Assembly (NCBI GenBank): GCA_947462105.1 | Contig: CANHNJ010000013.1 | Coordinates: 1 to 64,000, forward strand | Direction of reading: 5' to 3' | Length of the DNA stretch: 64,000 bases | DNA from: Alphaproteobacteria bacterium | GTDB taxonomy: Bacteria > Pseudomonadota > Alphaproteobacteria > Micropepsales > Micropepsaceae | Shown: positions 7,014 to 16,515 of the stretch, in pieces | Numbering within the stretch: position 1 is the stretch's first letter | Layout of the letters: every line of letters begins with the position of its first letter | The notes under the pieces: generated by a model | Told to the model about the DNA's origin: nothing | What the model saw: only the letters and a program-made list of their open reading frames with translations | Databases searched by the model: none | Translations under genes and position numbers: made by a program

Positions 7014-9437
7014 GTGACGGCAGGGCATAACAGGCATTTCGGGCTGGCCAAGGCATTGATGGCGTCGTCCTGCGCGGTGCTACTCGCTGCCAGCGGCGTC
7101 GCGTTGCTGGGCCGCGCCACGGCGCAGACCACTGCGCCGCCCGATCACCAGCGGGTGCTGACGCAATATTGCCAGGGCTGTCACAACGACGTTTCCAAGA
7201 TTGGCAATTTCTCGGTGCAGGGTTTGCGCACCGACAATCCCGCCGCCAACGCCGCCGCCTTCGAGAAGGTGCTGCGCAAGGTGCAGCTGGGCGAGATGCC
7301 GCCGCGTGGCCGCCCTGCGCCGCCGAAACAGACCCTGCAGCAATTCACCTCCTATCTGGCCGGCAATCTGGACCGCGCCGCCGCCACCCGGCCTGATCCG
7401 GGCAAGGCGACGCTGCGCCGCCTCAACCGCGTGGAATATGCCAATGCGGTGCGTGACCTGCTCGATCTCGATATCGATGTCAGCAAGGATCTGCCCGCCG
7501 ACGATTCCGGCTATGGCTTCGACAACATCGCCGAGGTCCTCACCGTCTCGCCGACCCTGATGGACCGCTACATCCGTGTCGCGGGCAAGGTCAGCCGCAC
7601 CGCCACCGGGTTGGCGTCGAAGGCGCCCGTCACCACCGATTTCAAGCCGTCGCAGGATGCCTATATCAACCAGCGCGCCAGCGATGCGCTGCCGCTGGAT
7701 TCGCGCGGCGGCGGCGCCTTCAATTTCTATGCGCCCTATGACGCCACCTACAGGATCACGGTGGACATCAACCAGGCCTCGGGCACCGAGACGCGCCGCC
7801 TGGCCGAAAACCGCATCGAAGTGTCGGTGCCGCTGACGGCGGGCCAGCACAGTATCGGTGCATCCTTTCCGCGCCGGCTGACGCTGGAGCAGTCGCTGGT
7901 ACCGCTGACGCCACAAACGCTGCGCGGTCCCAAGCAGGCCGCCCGGGCACCGGATATCGCGCTGGACATCCATGTCGATGGTGCGCGAGTGAAACGCCAG
8001 ATGGTGGCGGCGCATGCTTCGGGCGTGATCGACACCGGCGAGTTGTCGCCGCAGGTGATCTATGCCCGCGATGTGCAGCAGATCTCGGTGCAGGGCCCGT
8101 TCAATCCGAAGGGCGCGGGCAACACGCCCAGCCGCCGCCGCATCTTCAGTTGCCGGCCCTCCGCTAGGCCGGCGGAAACAGCTTGCGCCCGCAGCATTCT
8201 CAGCCGCCTGGCGCGCATGGCCTATCGCCGCACGGTGAGCGATGCCGAGATGGTGCCGCTGCTGAAGATGTATGATGAAGGCCGCAAGGATGGCAGCTTC
8301 GAGAATGGCATCGAGGCGGCGATCCAGATGGTGCTGGTGTCGCCGCATTTCCTCTTCGTGCGCGAAGGCGATCCGGCAGGCTCCAAGCCCGGCGCCGTGC
8401 ATCCGCTCAGTGACCTGGAACTGGCGACGCGCCTGTCATTGTTCCTGTGGAGCAGCATCCCGGACGCCCAGTTGCTGCAGGCGGCAGAAAAGAACCAGCT
8501 CAGCCAGCCTGCGATCCTGAAGCGTGAAGTCACGCGCATGCTGGCAGACCCGAAGGCGTCGGCGCTGACCGAGAATTTTGCCGGCCAGTGGCTTTACCTG
8601 CGCCGTCTGGAATTCCAGACCCCGGACAAGCTCAATTTCCCGGACTTCGACACGCGATTGCGCGCGGCGATGCTGACCGAGACCAACATGTTCTTCGACT
8701 CGGTGGTGCGCGAAAACCGTCCCGCCACCGACTTCCTGGATGCCGACTACACCTTTCTCAACCAGCGGCTGGCCGAGCATTACGGCATTCCCGGCATCTA
8801 TGGCGCGACCTTCCGCCGGGTGAAGCTGGACCCCGCCACCAATCGCGGTGGCCTCCTGGGCCAGGGCAGCATCCTGACGGTGACCTCGTACAACAACCGC
8901 ACATCCATCGTGCTGCGGGGCAAGTGGATCCTGGACAATCTGCTGGCCGCGCCGCCGCCGCCGCCACCGCCCAACGTGCCGGCGCTGGAAGAGGTGAAGG
9001 GCGCCAAGGACCTCACCGTGCGCGAGCAGATGGAATTGCACCGCGCCAACCCGGTCTGCGCCTCCTGCCATTCCAAGATGGACCCGCTGGGCTTCGCGCT
9101 GGAAAATTTCGACGCCGTTGGTGCCTGGCGCAACCGGCAGGGCGGCAAGCTGATCGACGTTGCCACCGAGATGCCCGATGGCACGAAATTCACCGGTCCC
9201 GGCGGCCTGCGCGACGTGATGCTGGGCCACAAGGATGAATTCGTCGAAGCCTTCACCGAACGGCTGATGATCTATGCCCTGGGCCGGGGCGTCACCGCCG
9301 CCGACATGCCCGCCATCCGGGCCGTGCGCGCCGGCGCGGGACGCGACAATTTCCGCCTCCATGCCATAATCATGGGTATCGTCCAGAGCGTACCTTTCAC
9401 GATGAGAAGGACACCGCAGAATGATGATCACACGTAA
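7014..9437 (+). CDS. exported DUF1587/DUF1592/DUF1588/DUF1585 protein with two haem-binding CxxCH motifs
   Basis: This 807-residue protein has a GTG start and a signal anchor (ALMASSCAVLLAASGVALLG) ending in RATAQ. CQGCH at 53-57 with a following GEMPPRG loop makes an N-terminal cytochrome domain. RRLNRVEYANAVRDLL (about 135) is typical of DUF1587. CARSILSRLARMAYRR starts the DUF1595/1592 region, the LDADYTFLNQRLAEHYG segment marks DUF1588, and CASCHSKMDPLGFALENFD is a second CxxCH. The C-terminus matches DUF1585. Such proteins are common in Planctomycetes and some Proteobacteria and nearly always sit beside a DUF1552 gene, as here. Their biochemical role is not established; a periplasmic oxidoreductase role is inferred. 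Confidence 0.85.
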   Translation: MTAGHNRHFGLAKALMASSCAVLLAASGVALLGRATAQTTAPPDHQRVLTQYCQGCHNDVSKIGNFSVQGLRTDNPAANAAAFEKVLRKVQLGEMPPRGRPAPPKQTLQQFTSYLAGNLDRAAATRPDPGKATLRRLNRVEYANAVRDLLDLDIDVSKDLPADDSGYGFDNIAEVLTVSPTLMDRYIRVAGKVSRTATGLASKAPVTTDFKPSQDAYINQRASDALPLDSRGGGAFNFYAPYDATYRITVDINQASGTETRRLAENRIEVSVPLTAGQHSIGASFPRRLTLEQSLVPLTPQTLRGPKQAARAPDIALDIHVDGARVKRQMVAAHASGVIDTGELSPQVIYARDVQQISVQGPFNPKGAGNTPSRRRIFSCRPSARPAETACARSILSRLARMAYRRTVSDAEMVPLLKMYDEGRKDGSFENGIEAAIQMVLVSPHFLFVREGDPAGSKPGAVHPLSDLELATRLSLFLWSSIPDAQLLQAAEKNQLSQPAILKREVTRMLADPKASALTENFAGQWLYLRRLEFQTPDKLNFPDFDTRLRAAMLTETNMFFDSVVRENRPATDFLDADYTFLNQRLAEHYGIPGIYGATFRRVKLDPATNRGGLLGQGSILTVTSYNNRTSIVLRGKWILDNLLAAPPPPPPPNVPALEEVKGAKDLTVREQMELHRANPVCASCHSKMDPLGFALENFDAVGAWRNRQGGKLIDVATEMPDGTKFTGPGGLRDVMLGHKDEFVEAFTERLMIYALGRGVTAADMPAIRAVRAGAGRDNFRLHAIIMGIVQSVPFTMRRTPQNDDHT

Positions 9438-10749
9438 GCCGCTCGGCCGCCGCACCCTGTTGCGCGGCCTGGGCGCCAGCCTGGCGCTGCCGGTGCTCGA
9501 AGCGATGAGCACGACCGTGAAGGCGGCCGAAGCCGCCGCCGCGTCGCGCAAGCGGCTGCAGGTGCTCTACACGCCCAACGGCATGATCATGCAGAACTGG
9601 TCGCCGGCCCAGCTGGGCGCGGACTATACCATTTCGCCCATCCTCAAGCCGCTGGAGCCGTTCCGCGACAAGTTCGTCGTCATCAAGAACCTGGACCATG
9701 TCATGGCCGAGGCGATGGGCGACGGCGCGGGCGACCATGCCCGCTGCTGCGCCACCTTCCTCACCGGCGTGCACATCTACAAGAGCGACTCGGTGCTGCT
9801 GAACGGTCCGTCGATGGACCAGATCGTGGCGAAGTCGTTCGGCCAGTACACTCAGATCGCTTCGATGGAGCTGGGCCTGGACCAGCCCAGCATGGTCGGT
9901 TCCTGCGACAGCGGTTACAGCTGCGCCTACAACAATACCATGTCCTGGACCGGGCCGAAGACGCCGCTGCCGATCACGGTCAATCCGCGCGAAGTGTTCG
10001 AGCGCATGTTCGGTGATGGCGACCTGGCCGATGCCGCCACCCGCCGCCGCCAATTGCTGCGCCAGGCCAGCCTGCTGGATTTCGTGGCCGAGGATGCCAA
10101 GCGGTTTGCTTCCAATCTGGGGGCGGGCGACCGGCAGAAGCTGGAAGAATATATGACGGCGGTGCGCGATGTGGAGCGCCGCATCCAGATGGCGGAAACC
10201 CAGAACGCGGTGGCGCTGCCGCAAATGACGCGCCCTTCGGGCATTCCGGAATCCTTCTCGGCCTATTCGCGCATGATGATCGACCTGCAGGTGCTGGCGA
10301 TGCAGGGCGACCTGACGCGCGTCGGCACCTTCATGTTTGGCCGCGAATCCGGCGCACGCTCCTATCCGGAAACCGGCGTGGCGGACGGGCATCATCCGCT
10401 CAGCCACCATGTCAACAATCCGGAAAAGATGGCCAACCTGACCAAGATCAACACCTATCACATGGAGCAGGTGGCCTATTATTTCCAGAAAATGGCCGAG
10501 ACGAAGGACGGCGAAGCCAGCCTGCTCGACAGCACGATGGTGCTGGCGGGCGCGTCGCTGGCCGATCCGAACCGCCATGAGCATCGCGATCTGCCGATCA
10601 TCGTTGGCGGCGGCCTGTTCAAGGGCAATCGCCACATCGACGCCAAGAGTGTTCCGATGAGCAACCTGATGCTCACCATGATGGATACGCTGGGCGTCAG
10701 GGAAGAAAAGCTGGGCGACAGCAGTGGCCGCATGGCCGGCCTGGTCTGA
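9421..10749 (+). CDS. exported DUF1552 protein
   Basis: The 442-residue product starts at ATG 9421, inside the last 17 bases of the preceding gene, so the two are translationally coupled. The N-terminus GRRTLLRGLGASLALPVLEAM looks like a twin-arginine export signal, suggesting a folded or cofactor-bearing protein. Family-typical segments include YTPNGMIMQNW, the DHARCCATFLTG stretch, and late HHPLSHHVNN plus GGGLFKGNRHID. The many histidines and the conserved DGHHPLSHH suggest metal binding. It is the standard partner of DUF1592 cytochromes; neither partner has an established reaction. Confidence 0.85.
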   Translation: MMITRKPLGRRTLLRGLGASLALPVLEAMSTTVKAAEAAAASRKRLQVLYTPNGMIMQNWSPAQLGADYTISPILKPLEPFRDKFVVIKNLDHVMAEAMGDGAGDHARCCATFLTGVHIYKSDSVLLNGPSMDQIVAKSFGQYTQIASMELGLDQPSMVGSCDSGYSCAYNNTMSWTGPKTPLPITVNPREVFERMFGDGDLADAATRRRQLLRQASLLDFVAEDAKRFASNLGAGDRQKLEEYMTAVRDVERRIQMAETQNAVALPQMTRPSGIPESFSAYSRMMIDLQVLAMQGDLTRVGTFMFGRESGARSYPETGVADGHHPLSHHVNNPEKMANLTKINTYHMEQVAYYFQKMAETKDGEASLLDSTMVLAGASLADPNRHEHRDLPIIVGGGLFKGNRHIDAKSVPMSNLMLTMMDTLGVREEKLGDSSGRMAGLV

Positions 10750-10760
10750 GCGGACGGGAC

Positions 10761-12077
10761 ATGAAGAAGGTTTTCGCCGCTGCCCTGTTGTTGCTGGGCA
10801 CCACGCCTGTTTTCGCGGGGCCGGCGGAAATGCGCCTGGCACAGGCGGTGCGCGCCAACGACCTGCGCGGCATCCGTGCTGCGCTGGCGGCCAAGGCCAA
10901 CGTCAATGCGCCGCTGCCGGACCAGTCCACGGTCCTGGCCTGGGCGGTGGACCGCCAAAGCGAAGAGGCGGTGAAGCTGCTGCTGGCGGCGGGGGCGCTG
11001 CCACACGCGCTGGTGCCCGTCGCGCCCGCGCCGCTGGCGCTGGCCTGTGAGCTCGGCAACCCCGCCATTGTCACCGCGTTGCTGAAGGCAGGCGCGGACG
11101 CAAGATATGCTCGCCCTGCCGGTGCCTCGGCGCTGGCGCTGTGCGCGTCCGCTGCCACGCCCGTCGCCCTGGCGGCGATGCAGGCGAAGGGCGCCAGCGT
11201 CAACGCAACGGACACACAGGGCCAGACGCCGCTGATGTGGGCGGCGATGTACGGCAATACCCAGAATATCGCCTGGCTGCTCCGGCATGGCGCCAGGGTG
11301 AACATCGTGGACAAGCGCGGATTCACGCCGCTGTTCTTTGCCCTGCGCAGCAAGACGCCACAGGCCGCCACGCTGCTGATGGATGCGGGCGCCAGCGTCA
11401 ATGCCATCCTGGTGGATGGTACCTCGGTGGTGCAGGCGGCGGTGCTGGTGGGCAATGTGCCCTTCGCAATCCAGGCGGTGCAGCATGGCGCGGATGTGAA
11501 ACGCATGGACAAGGACGGCAAGCAGGTGATCCACCTTGCCGCGTCCACCGGCGATGCCGATTTCGTCAAGGCCGTGCTGGCCAAGGGTGTTGATCCCAAC
11601 ATCCTGACGGAGCGCCCGCCGATTGCTGCGGGGCGCGGCCCCGGCCCGACGCCGATGCCGATAGCCGCGACGCCGCTGCAGTTCGCCGCCCGCGCCGGTT
11701 CGCCGGCGGCGATGAAGGCGCTGGTCGATGCCGGCGCCAGGCCCGACATCAAGGGGCCGGACGGCATGACCGTGGCGGTGGCGGCTGCGGGCAGCGGCAA
11801 GCTGGAAGCGATGCAGTATGCCTATGAGCTGGACCCGCACCTGGATGTGCGGGTGCGCGGTGGGCGCAGCCTGATGCATGTCGCCGTGGCGGCGCGCGGC
11901 ACGCAGCAGCCGCTGGAAGTGATCCAGTTCCTGGTCGACAAGGGTGCGCCGCTGGCAATCGCGGACGACAGCAAGGACACGCCGGGTGACGCGCTGAACC
12001 GCAATGGCGACCAGGCGATCCGCGAGTTCTACATCAAGCTGCTGCGCGAACGCGGCATCGTCAGCGAGAACCACTAG
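10761..12077 (+). CDS. secreted ankyrin-repeat protein
   Basis: The product is 438 residues with a signal peptide (KKVFAAALLLLGTTPVFAG). Repeats of about 33 residues run from near residue 20 to the C-terminus, with the hallmark TPLMWAAMYGNTQNIAWLLRHGA and weaker units such as DLRGIRAALAAKANVNA and ALVDAGARPDIK. Ankyrin stacks bind other proteins. It starts 11 bp after the DUF1552 gene and looks like the third gene of that operon, so it may scaffold the exported complex. A hairpin with ACAATTT and AAATTGT arms follows at about 12092-12117. Confidence 0.85.
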   Translation: MKKVFAAALLLLGTTPVFAGPAEMRLAQAVRANDLRGIRAALAAKANVNAPLPDQSTVLAWAVDRQSEEAVKLLLAAGALPHALVPVAPAPLALACELGNPAIVTALLKAGADARYARPAGASALALCASAATPVALAAMQAKGASVNATDTQGQTPLMWAAMYGNTQNIAWLLRHGARVNIVDKRGFTPLFFALRSKTPQAATLLMDAGASVNAILVDGTSVVQAAVLVGNVPFAIQAVQHGADVKRMDKDGKQVIHLAASTGDADFVKAVLAKGVDPNILTERPPIAAGRGPGPTPMPIAATPLQFAARAGSPAAMKALVDAGARPDIKGPDGMTVAVAAAGSGKLEAMQYAYELDPHLDVRVRGGRSLMHVAVAARGTQQPLEVIQFLVDKGAPLAIADDSKDTPGDALNRNGDQAIREFYIKLLRERGIVSENH

Positions 12078-12113
12078 GCTGTTCGCTGCCGCACAATTTC
12101 TGCGTTTCGCAAA

Positions 12114-12124
12114 TTGTCAGACAA
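12114..12124. promoter_or_regulatory. candidate operator, palindrome TTGTC-A-GACAA
   Basis: It lies 93 bp before the ThuA-like gene and has A/T flanks (AAATTGTC and GACAAATA). It matches the core of the palindrome at 6933-6945. Two such sites before two exported-protein transcription units suggest one shared regulator. Confidence 0.45.
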
Positions 12125-12216
12125 ATAAGCGGCGGATTCGACCCATGTCTGGGGATTGAAGGGCCTTGGGGCGGGTGTATGATGCCGCCATACAAACAAC
12201 TGCCCAGGGGAGATTC

Positions 12217-13497
12217 ATGAAGCTTCGTTTCAGTCGCGCGTCCAAGCGCGCAATGACAATCGTTTCCATGCTCGGAACGGCCGTCGCCGGCGCCCTGCTG
12301 GTTGGCGGCGCCTTCGCGCAGCCCGCCGCGCCGCTGGTGAACCCGCCTGGCGTTTCAATTTCGCGCGCGCCGCTCAACACCGATCCCAGCACCTGGGTCG
12401 GCTGCAGCCATGTCGCCAAGGGTGGTCCCGCTGGCGTTCCCGGCATGCTCTGCGCGCCGTCGATCCAGACCGGCACGCCGGCGATCCAGGCCCAGCTGAC
12501 GGCGCAGCGCGACGCCTATCTCGCCGCCAACCCGCCGCCCGCGCCCGGCACGCCCAATCCCGCCGCTGCTGCTGCGGCTGCCGCCGCCACAGCGCCGGTC
12601 GTTTGCGGTCCCAATCCGTATGTCACTGCTGCTCCGGCGCCTGCCGGTGGCCGTGGTCCGGCCCGCATGCCGCAGAACGGTCGCGGTCCGATCCGCGTCG
12701 CCTTCATCACCCAGGGCCATGAGTATGAGCGCGAGCAGCTCGCGCAGATGCTCGATTGCCTGGGCGATGACATCAAGTACAGCCACATCGAATACCCGGC
12801 GGCTGAACTGGCGCTGACCCCGGCAGCAGGCAAGAACTTCTTCGACGTCTATGTGTTCTTCGACCTGGGTGGTCCGGGCGTTGGCGTGCCGGGCCCCAAG
12901 GGTGAACCCGGCTATCGCTTCTATCCCGATCCGTCGCCGGCGCTGAAGCGCAACTTCGAAGCGCTGGTGAAGTCCGGCAACTCCGGCATGGTGTTCCTGC
13001 ACCACGCCGCCGCTGCCTGGGCCCATACCTGGCCGGAATATTCGGAAGTGGTGGGCGGCGCCTGCGACTGGTACGCCCCGGTCACCGTGCGCGGCATCCT
13101 CGATCCGCATCACGGCTACTACGGCAATACCCAGCAGACGCTGACGATCCAGGACCGCAATCACGCCCTGGCGCGCAACCTGCCTGCCACCTATCAGGTG
13201 ACCGACGAGGCCTATGCCTGCGCCTGGTTCCCGGAATCGGTGAAGCCGTTCGCGACCACCTCGTTCGCGCCGCCGGATCCGCTGGTGAACCTGAACCCCA
13301 AGCGCCAGTTCTCGAACCTGGCGGCCTGGTACAAGGCCTCGGAAAACACCCCGGTCTTCTACACCCAGGTCGGTCACGGCAATTCGCCGTGGCGCGTGGC
13401 GGAGTATCAGCTGATGATCCGCAACGCAATCCGCTGGGCCGCGTCGCCGGAAGCCCATGCCTGGGCCAAGGCCAACCGCAGCCGCATCTGGAAGTAA
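12217..13497 (+). CDS. secreted ThuA-like protein
   Basis: The protein has 426 residues. ATG 12217 follows AGGGGAGA, a strong ribosome site; upstream in-frame starts lack this. A signal peptide ends at GGAFAQ. An alanine/proline-rich linker (about residues 95-155) leads to the ThuA domain, a class I glutamine-amidotransferase-like fold: IRVAFITQGHEYEREQL, FDVYVFFDLGG, MVFLHHAAAAWAHTWPEY, then PVTVRG and a late TQVGHGNSPWRV. ThuA is named from trehalose utilisation, but most members have no proven reaction and lack an obvious catalytic triad. It is likely transcribed alone, with its own candidate operator and a strong terminator. Confidence 0.8.
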   Translation: MKLRFSRASKRAMTIVSMLGTAVAGALLVGGAFAQPAAPLVNPPGVSISRAPLNTDPSTWVGCSHVAKGGPAGVPGMLCAPSIQTGTPAIQAQLTAQRDAYLAANPPPAPGTPNPAAAAAAAAATAPVVCGPNPYVTAAPAPAGGRGPARMPQNGRGPIRVAFITQGHEYEREQLAQMLDCLGDDIKYSHIEYPAAELALTPAAGKNFFDVYVFFDLGGPGVGVPGPKGEPGYRFYPDPSPALKRNFEALVKSGNSGMVFLHHAAAAWAHTWPEYSEVVGGACDWYAPVTVRGILDPHHGYYGNTQQTLTIQDRNHALARNLPATYQVTDEAYACAWFPESVKPFATTSFAPPDPLVNLNPKRQFSNLAAWYKASENTPVFYTQVGHGNSPWRVAEYQLMIRNAIRWAASPEAHAWAKANRSRIWK

Positions 13498-13515
13498 CAC
13501 CAGACGCACGGAACA

Positions 13516-13557
13516 GGGCCGGGGGACGGGAAACCGTCCGCCGGCCTTTTCCTTTTG
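13516..13557 (+). terminator. rho-independent terminator after the ThuA-like gene
   Basis: Stem GGCCGG/CCGGCC (13517-13522 and 13541-13546) continues as GGACGG/CCGTCC with a single G opposite G, closed by a GAAA tetraloop at 13530-13533. A TTTTCCTTTT tract follows. Confidence 0.85.
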
Positions 13558-13651
13558 TAATGCCACATTCACGCCGCAGCTCCGGCATTGACGCCGCCCG
13601 GTCATGGGGCACTATGGCTGCGGAGCGCGTCCACAGTTGGAGAATGTCGGG

Positions 13652-16462
13652 ATGAACCCTTTCAACACGCGCGCCACTTTTCTTCGCACCGCCGTCGTCG
13701 CTGCCCTGCTGATTGCCGTTCCGGCGTTCGCAGCCGAATGGCCCAGGAGCGACCTGCCACCCGATCCCACCGTCACCTTCGGCACGCTGGCCACCGGTAT
13801 GCGCTACGCCATTCGCCACAACGCCACGCCGTCGGGCGAAGTCTCGGTCCGGTTCCGCATTGCCGCCGGTGCGCTGCAGGAGGCGCCGCAGCAGCGCGGC
13901 CTGGCGCATTTCCTGGAGCACATGGCCTTTCGCGGCTCGGCCAAGGTCAAGGACGGCGAATATTCCCGTATGCTGGAGCGCATCGGCTTGCGCTTCGGTT
14001 CCGACACCAACGCCTCGACCGGCCAGGAAGAGACGATCTACCAGTTCGACCTGCCGCGCTCCGACGATGCCTCGGTGGACACCGCCTTCACCTTGTCGCG
14101 CGAGATCGCGGGCAACCTCACGATCGCGGCCGACGCAGCGAAGGCGGAATCCGGTGTGGTCGGATCGGAACTGCGGCTGCGCGACGTGCCATCGTTCCAG
14201 TCCGGCCTGGTACGGCTGGAATTCCTGCTGCAGGACAAGCGTGCCGCGCAGTTGCCGCATGGCGACGCCGCCGTGATCGCCAAGGGTTCGGTGGACGATC
14301 TGCGCGCCTATTATCACGCCTATTACCGGCCCGAGCGCGCCACCCTGGTGGTGGTGGGCGATATCGATGTGAAGAAAATCGAAGCCAAGATTCGCCAGAC
14401 CTTCTCCGACTGGAAGGGTGTTGGCCCCGCCATCGCCGATCCGGCGCTGAACATTCCGCGCAATCGCGGACTGGAAGTGAAGACCTTCACCGGCAAGGGC
14501 GTCTCCAACACGGTTTCGCTGACCTGGATGCAGGCACCCAAGAAGATGCCCTCAACGCAGGTGACGGAACGCGAGCAGCTGGTGGAGATGATCGCCCTGC
14601 GCGTCCTCAACCGGCGCTACCAGGAAGAATCGCTGACGCCGGAACGGCCCTTTACCCGCGCCGGCGTTTCGACCGGCCAGAGCTATGATGCCGTGCGCAT
14701 GACATCGCTGACGGTGGGGTACCAGCCCGGCCAGTGGAAGACGGCACTGATCACCGCCGAGAAAATGCGGCTGGCCATCCTGGAAACCGGCGCGAGCCAA
14801 GCCGAACTGGACCGCGCCCTGGTCGAATTCCGCGCTGGTATCGAACAGCGCGCCGAGACGGTGGCGACACGGCCCTCGCGCGCCATTGTCGGCTCCATCC
14901 TGCAGGCGCTGGAAGACAACGAGGTCTATACCAGTGATACCCGCGACCTGGCGGCCTATGACGGCTATGTCCGCACCCTGACACTGGACGAGGTCAACAA
15001 GGCGCTGCGCGCGGCCTTCATCGGCGGCGGGCCGCTGATCTTCGCCAGTGGTGAAGAAGCCTTTGAAGGGGGCGACGCGGCGGTGCAGGCTGCCTTTGTG
15101 GAAGCGCAGAAGGCCGACCGTGGCGTGGTGGCGGCGCAGACGGTCAAGCCCTGGCCTTACACCGACTTCGGTACGCCCGGCACGGTGGCCGCGACCCGCA
15201 CGGTTGCCGATCTGGACGCGACCTATGTGCGCTTCGCCAACGGCGTGCGGCTGACGGTGAAGCCGACCAAGTTCCGCGCCAACCAGATCGAAGTGCAGGT
15301 GAAGGTCGGCAGCGGCCGTCTCGAATTGCCCCGTGACCGCATCAACCCCACCTGGGCGGGCGGCACGGTGATTTCCGGCGGCCTGAAGCAACTGACCCAG
15401 ACCGAGATATCGCGCACCCTGGCCGGGCGGCAGGTCGGCACCGGTTTCGGCGTGGGCGAAGACGGCTTTCTCTTTTCCGGCGCCACCATTCCGCGTGACC
15501 TGCAATTGCAGATGGAAGTGATGGCGGCCTATGTCCGCGAACCCGCCTTCCGGCCTGACAGCTTCGAGCGTGCCCGTACCGCCTATCTGGAACGCCTGCG
15601 CAATGCCGGTACCAGCCCCGGCGCGGTGATGGGTCTGGCGATGCCGGAGATTCTGCATGATGGCGACAAGCGCTGGGCCTCTGCCGGCATGGCCGAAGTC
15701 GAGGCAGCCCGGATCGAGGATCTGCGCGACCTGCTGATGCCGGTGCTGGCGAACGGCCCGATCGACGTCACCATCGTGGGCGATGTGACGCTGCAACAGG
15801 CGATCGACGTCACGGCCCGCACCTTTGGCGCCTTTGTGCCGCGCACCGGTGCGCGCATTGCCACCAGCGCCGCCAACACCACGCGCTTCCCCGCTGGCGC
15901 CAAGGAGACGACGCGGTTGGTCACCACCGACCAGAAGGGGCAGGAGATCGCCGTCGTGGTATGGCCGACACAAGGGCGTTTCCCCGATCTCAAGGCCAGC
16001 ATCACGCTGCAAATTCTGGGCACTGTGGTGAATGACCGCCTGTTCGACCGGCTGCGCGGCATGGGCACGGTCTATAGCGCGCAGGTGGGCGCGACCTCAT
16101 CCAAGGTATTCGACTATGGCTATGTCCAGGCGCTGGCGCAGCTGACGCCCGCCGCCAATGCGGTGTTCCACGAGGAGCTGGCCAAGATCGTCTCTGACCT
16201 GCAGGCGGGCAACCTCACTGAAGATCAACTGACGCGGGCGCGCGAACCGGCGCTGGAAGCGCTGCGCAAGGCACGCGAGACCAATGATTATTGGGTCTCG
16301 GTGCTGGACGACACCGAATATAATCCCGCCAAGCTCGAGCTGGCGCGGCAGTATGAGCCGATCCTGCGGAGCCTGACGGCTGCTGATATCGTCGCGGCGG
16401 CGAAAAAGTATCTGACCGATGCCAAGGCGATCCGCGTGTCGGTGGGGCCGCCGGCTTCGTAA
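13652..16462 (+). CDS. secreted M16 family zinc metallopeptidase
   Basis: The 936-residue protein begins at ATG 13652; the signal peptide ends near residue 28 (PAFAA). The N-terminal catalytic module has the inverted zinc motif HFLEH at 86-90 and a downstream glutamate (E166, in AESGVVGSEL) as third ligand. This is followed by YHAYYRPERATLVVVGDI, typical of pitrilysin/insulinase enzymes. A second M16 module follows from about residue 540 (RFANGVRLTVKP) without the zinc motif, as usual for two-domain members. It degrades peptides in the periplasm. It is a single gene converging on the phosphofructokinase gene, with a hairpin between them. Confidence 0.9.
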   Translation: MNPFNTRATFLRTAVVAALLIAVPAFAAEWPRSDLPPDPTVTFGTLATGMRYAIRHNATPSGEVSVRFRIAAGALQEAPQQRGLAHFLEHMAFRGSAKVKDGEYSRMLERIGLRFGSDTNASTGQEETIYQFDLPRSDDASVDTAFTLSREIAGNLTIAADAAKAESGVVGSELRLRDVPSFQSGLVRLEFLLQDKRAAQLPHGDAAVIAKGSVDDLRAYYHAYYRPERATLVVVGDIDVKKIEAKIRQTFSDWKGVGPAIADPALNIPRNRGLEVKTFTGKGVSNTVSLTWMQAPKKMPSTQVTEREQLVEMIALRVLNRRYQEESLTPERPFTRAGVSTGQSYDAVRMTSLTVGYQPGQWKTALITAEKMRLAILETGASQAELDRALVEFRAGIEQRAETVATRPSRAIVGSILQALEDNEVYTSDTRDLAAYDGYVRTLTLDEVNKALRAAFIGGGPLIFASGEEAFEGGDAAVQAAFVEAQKADRGVVAAQTVKPWPYTDFGTPGTVAATRTVADLDATYVRFANGVRLTVKPTKFRANQIEVQVKVGSGRLELPRDRINPTWAGGTVISGGLKQLTQTEISRTLAGRQVGTGFGVGEDGFLFSGATIPRDLQLQMEVMAAYVREPAFRPDSFERARTAYLERLRNAGTSPGAVMGLAMPEILHDGDKRWASAGMAEVEAARIEDLRDLLMPVLANGPIDVTIVGDVTLQQAIDVTARTFGAFVPRTGARIATSAANTTRFPAGAKETTRLVTTDQKGQEIAVVVWPTQGRFPDLKASITLQILGTVVNDRLFDRLRGMGTVYSAQVGATSSKVFDYGYVQALAQLTPAANAVFHEELAKIVSDLQAGNLTEDQLTRAREPALEALRKARETNDYWVSVLDDTEYNPAKLELARQYEPILRSLTAADIVAAAKKYLTDAKAIRVSVGPPAS

Positions 16463-16471
16463 CGCCATGTG

Positions 16472-16498
16472 TCATGGCCCACGATAAGTGGACCATGA
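16472..16498. terminator. hairpin between convergent genes
   Basis: TCATGG-C-CCAC (16472-16482) pairs with GTGG-A-CCATGA (16488-16498) around GATAA, with one mismatch. There is no T tract, so it is a weak or rho-assisted terminator candidate for both neighbours. Confidence 0.45.
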
Positions 16499-16515
16499 CC
16501 ATGTCGTGTACGGAC

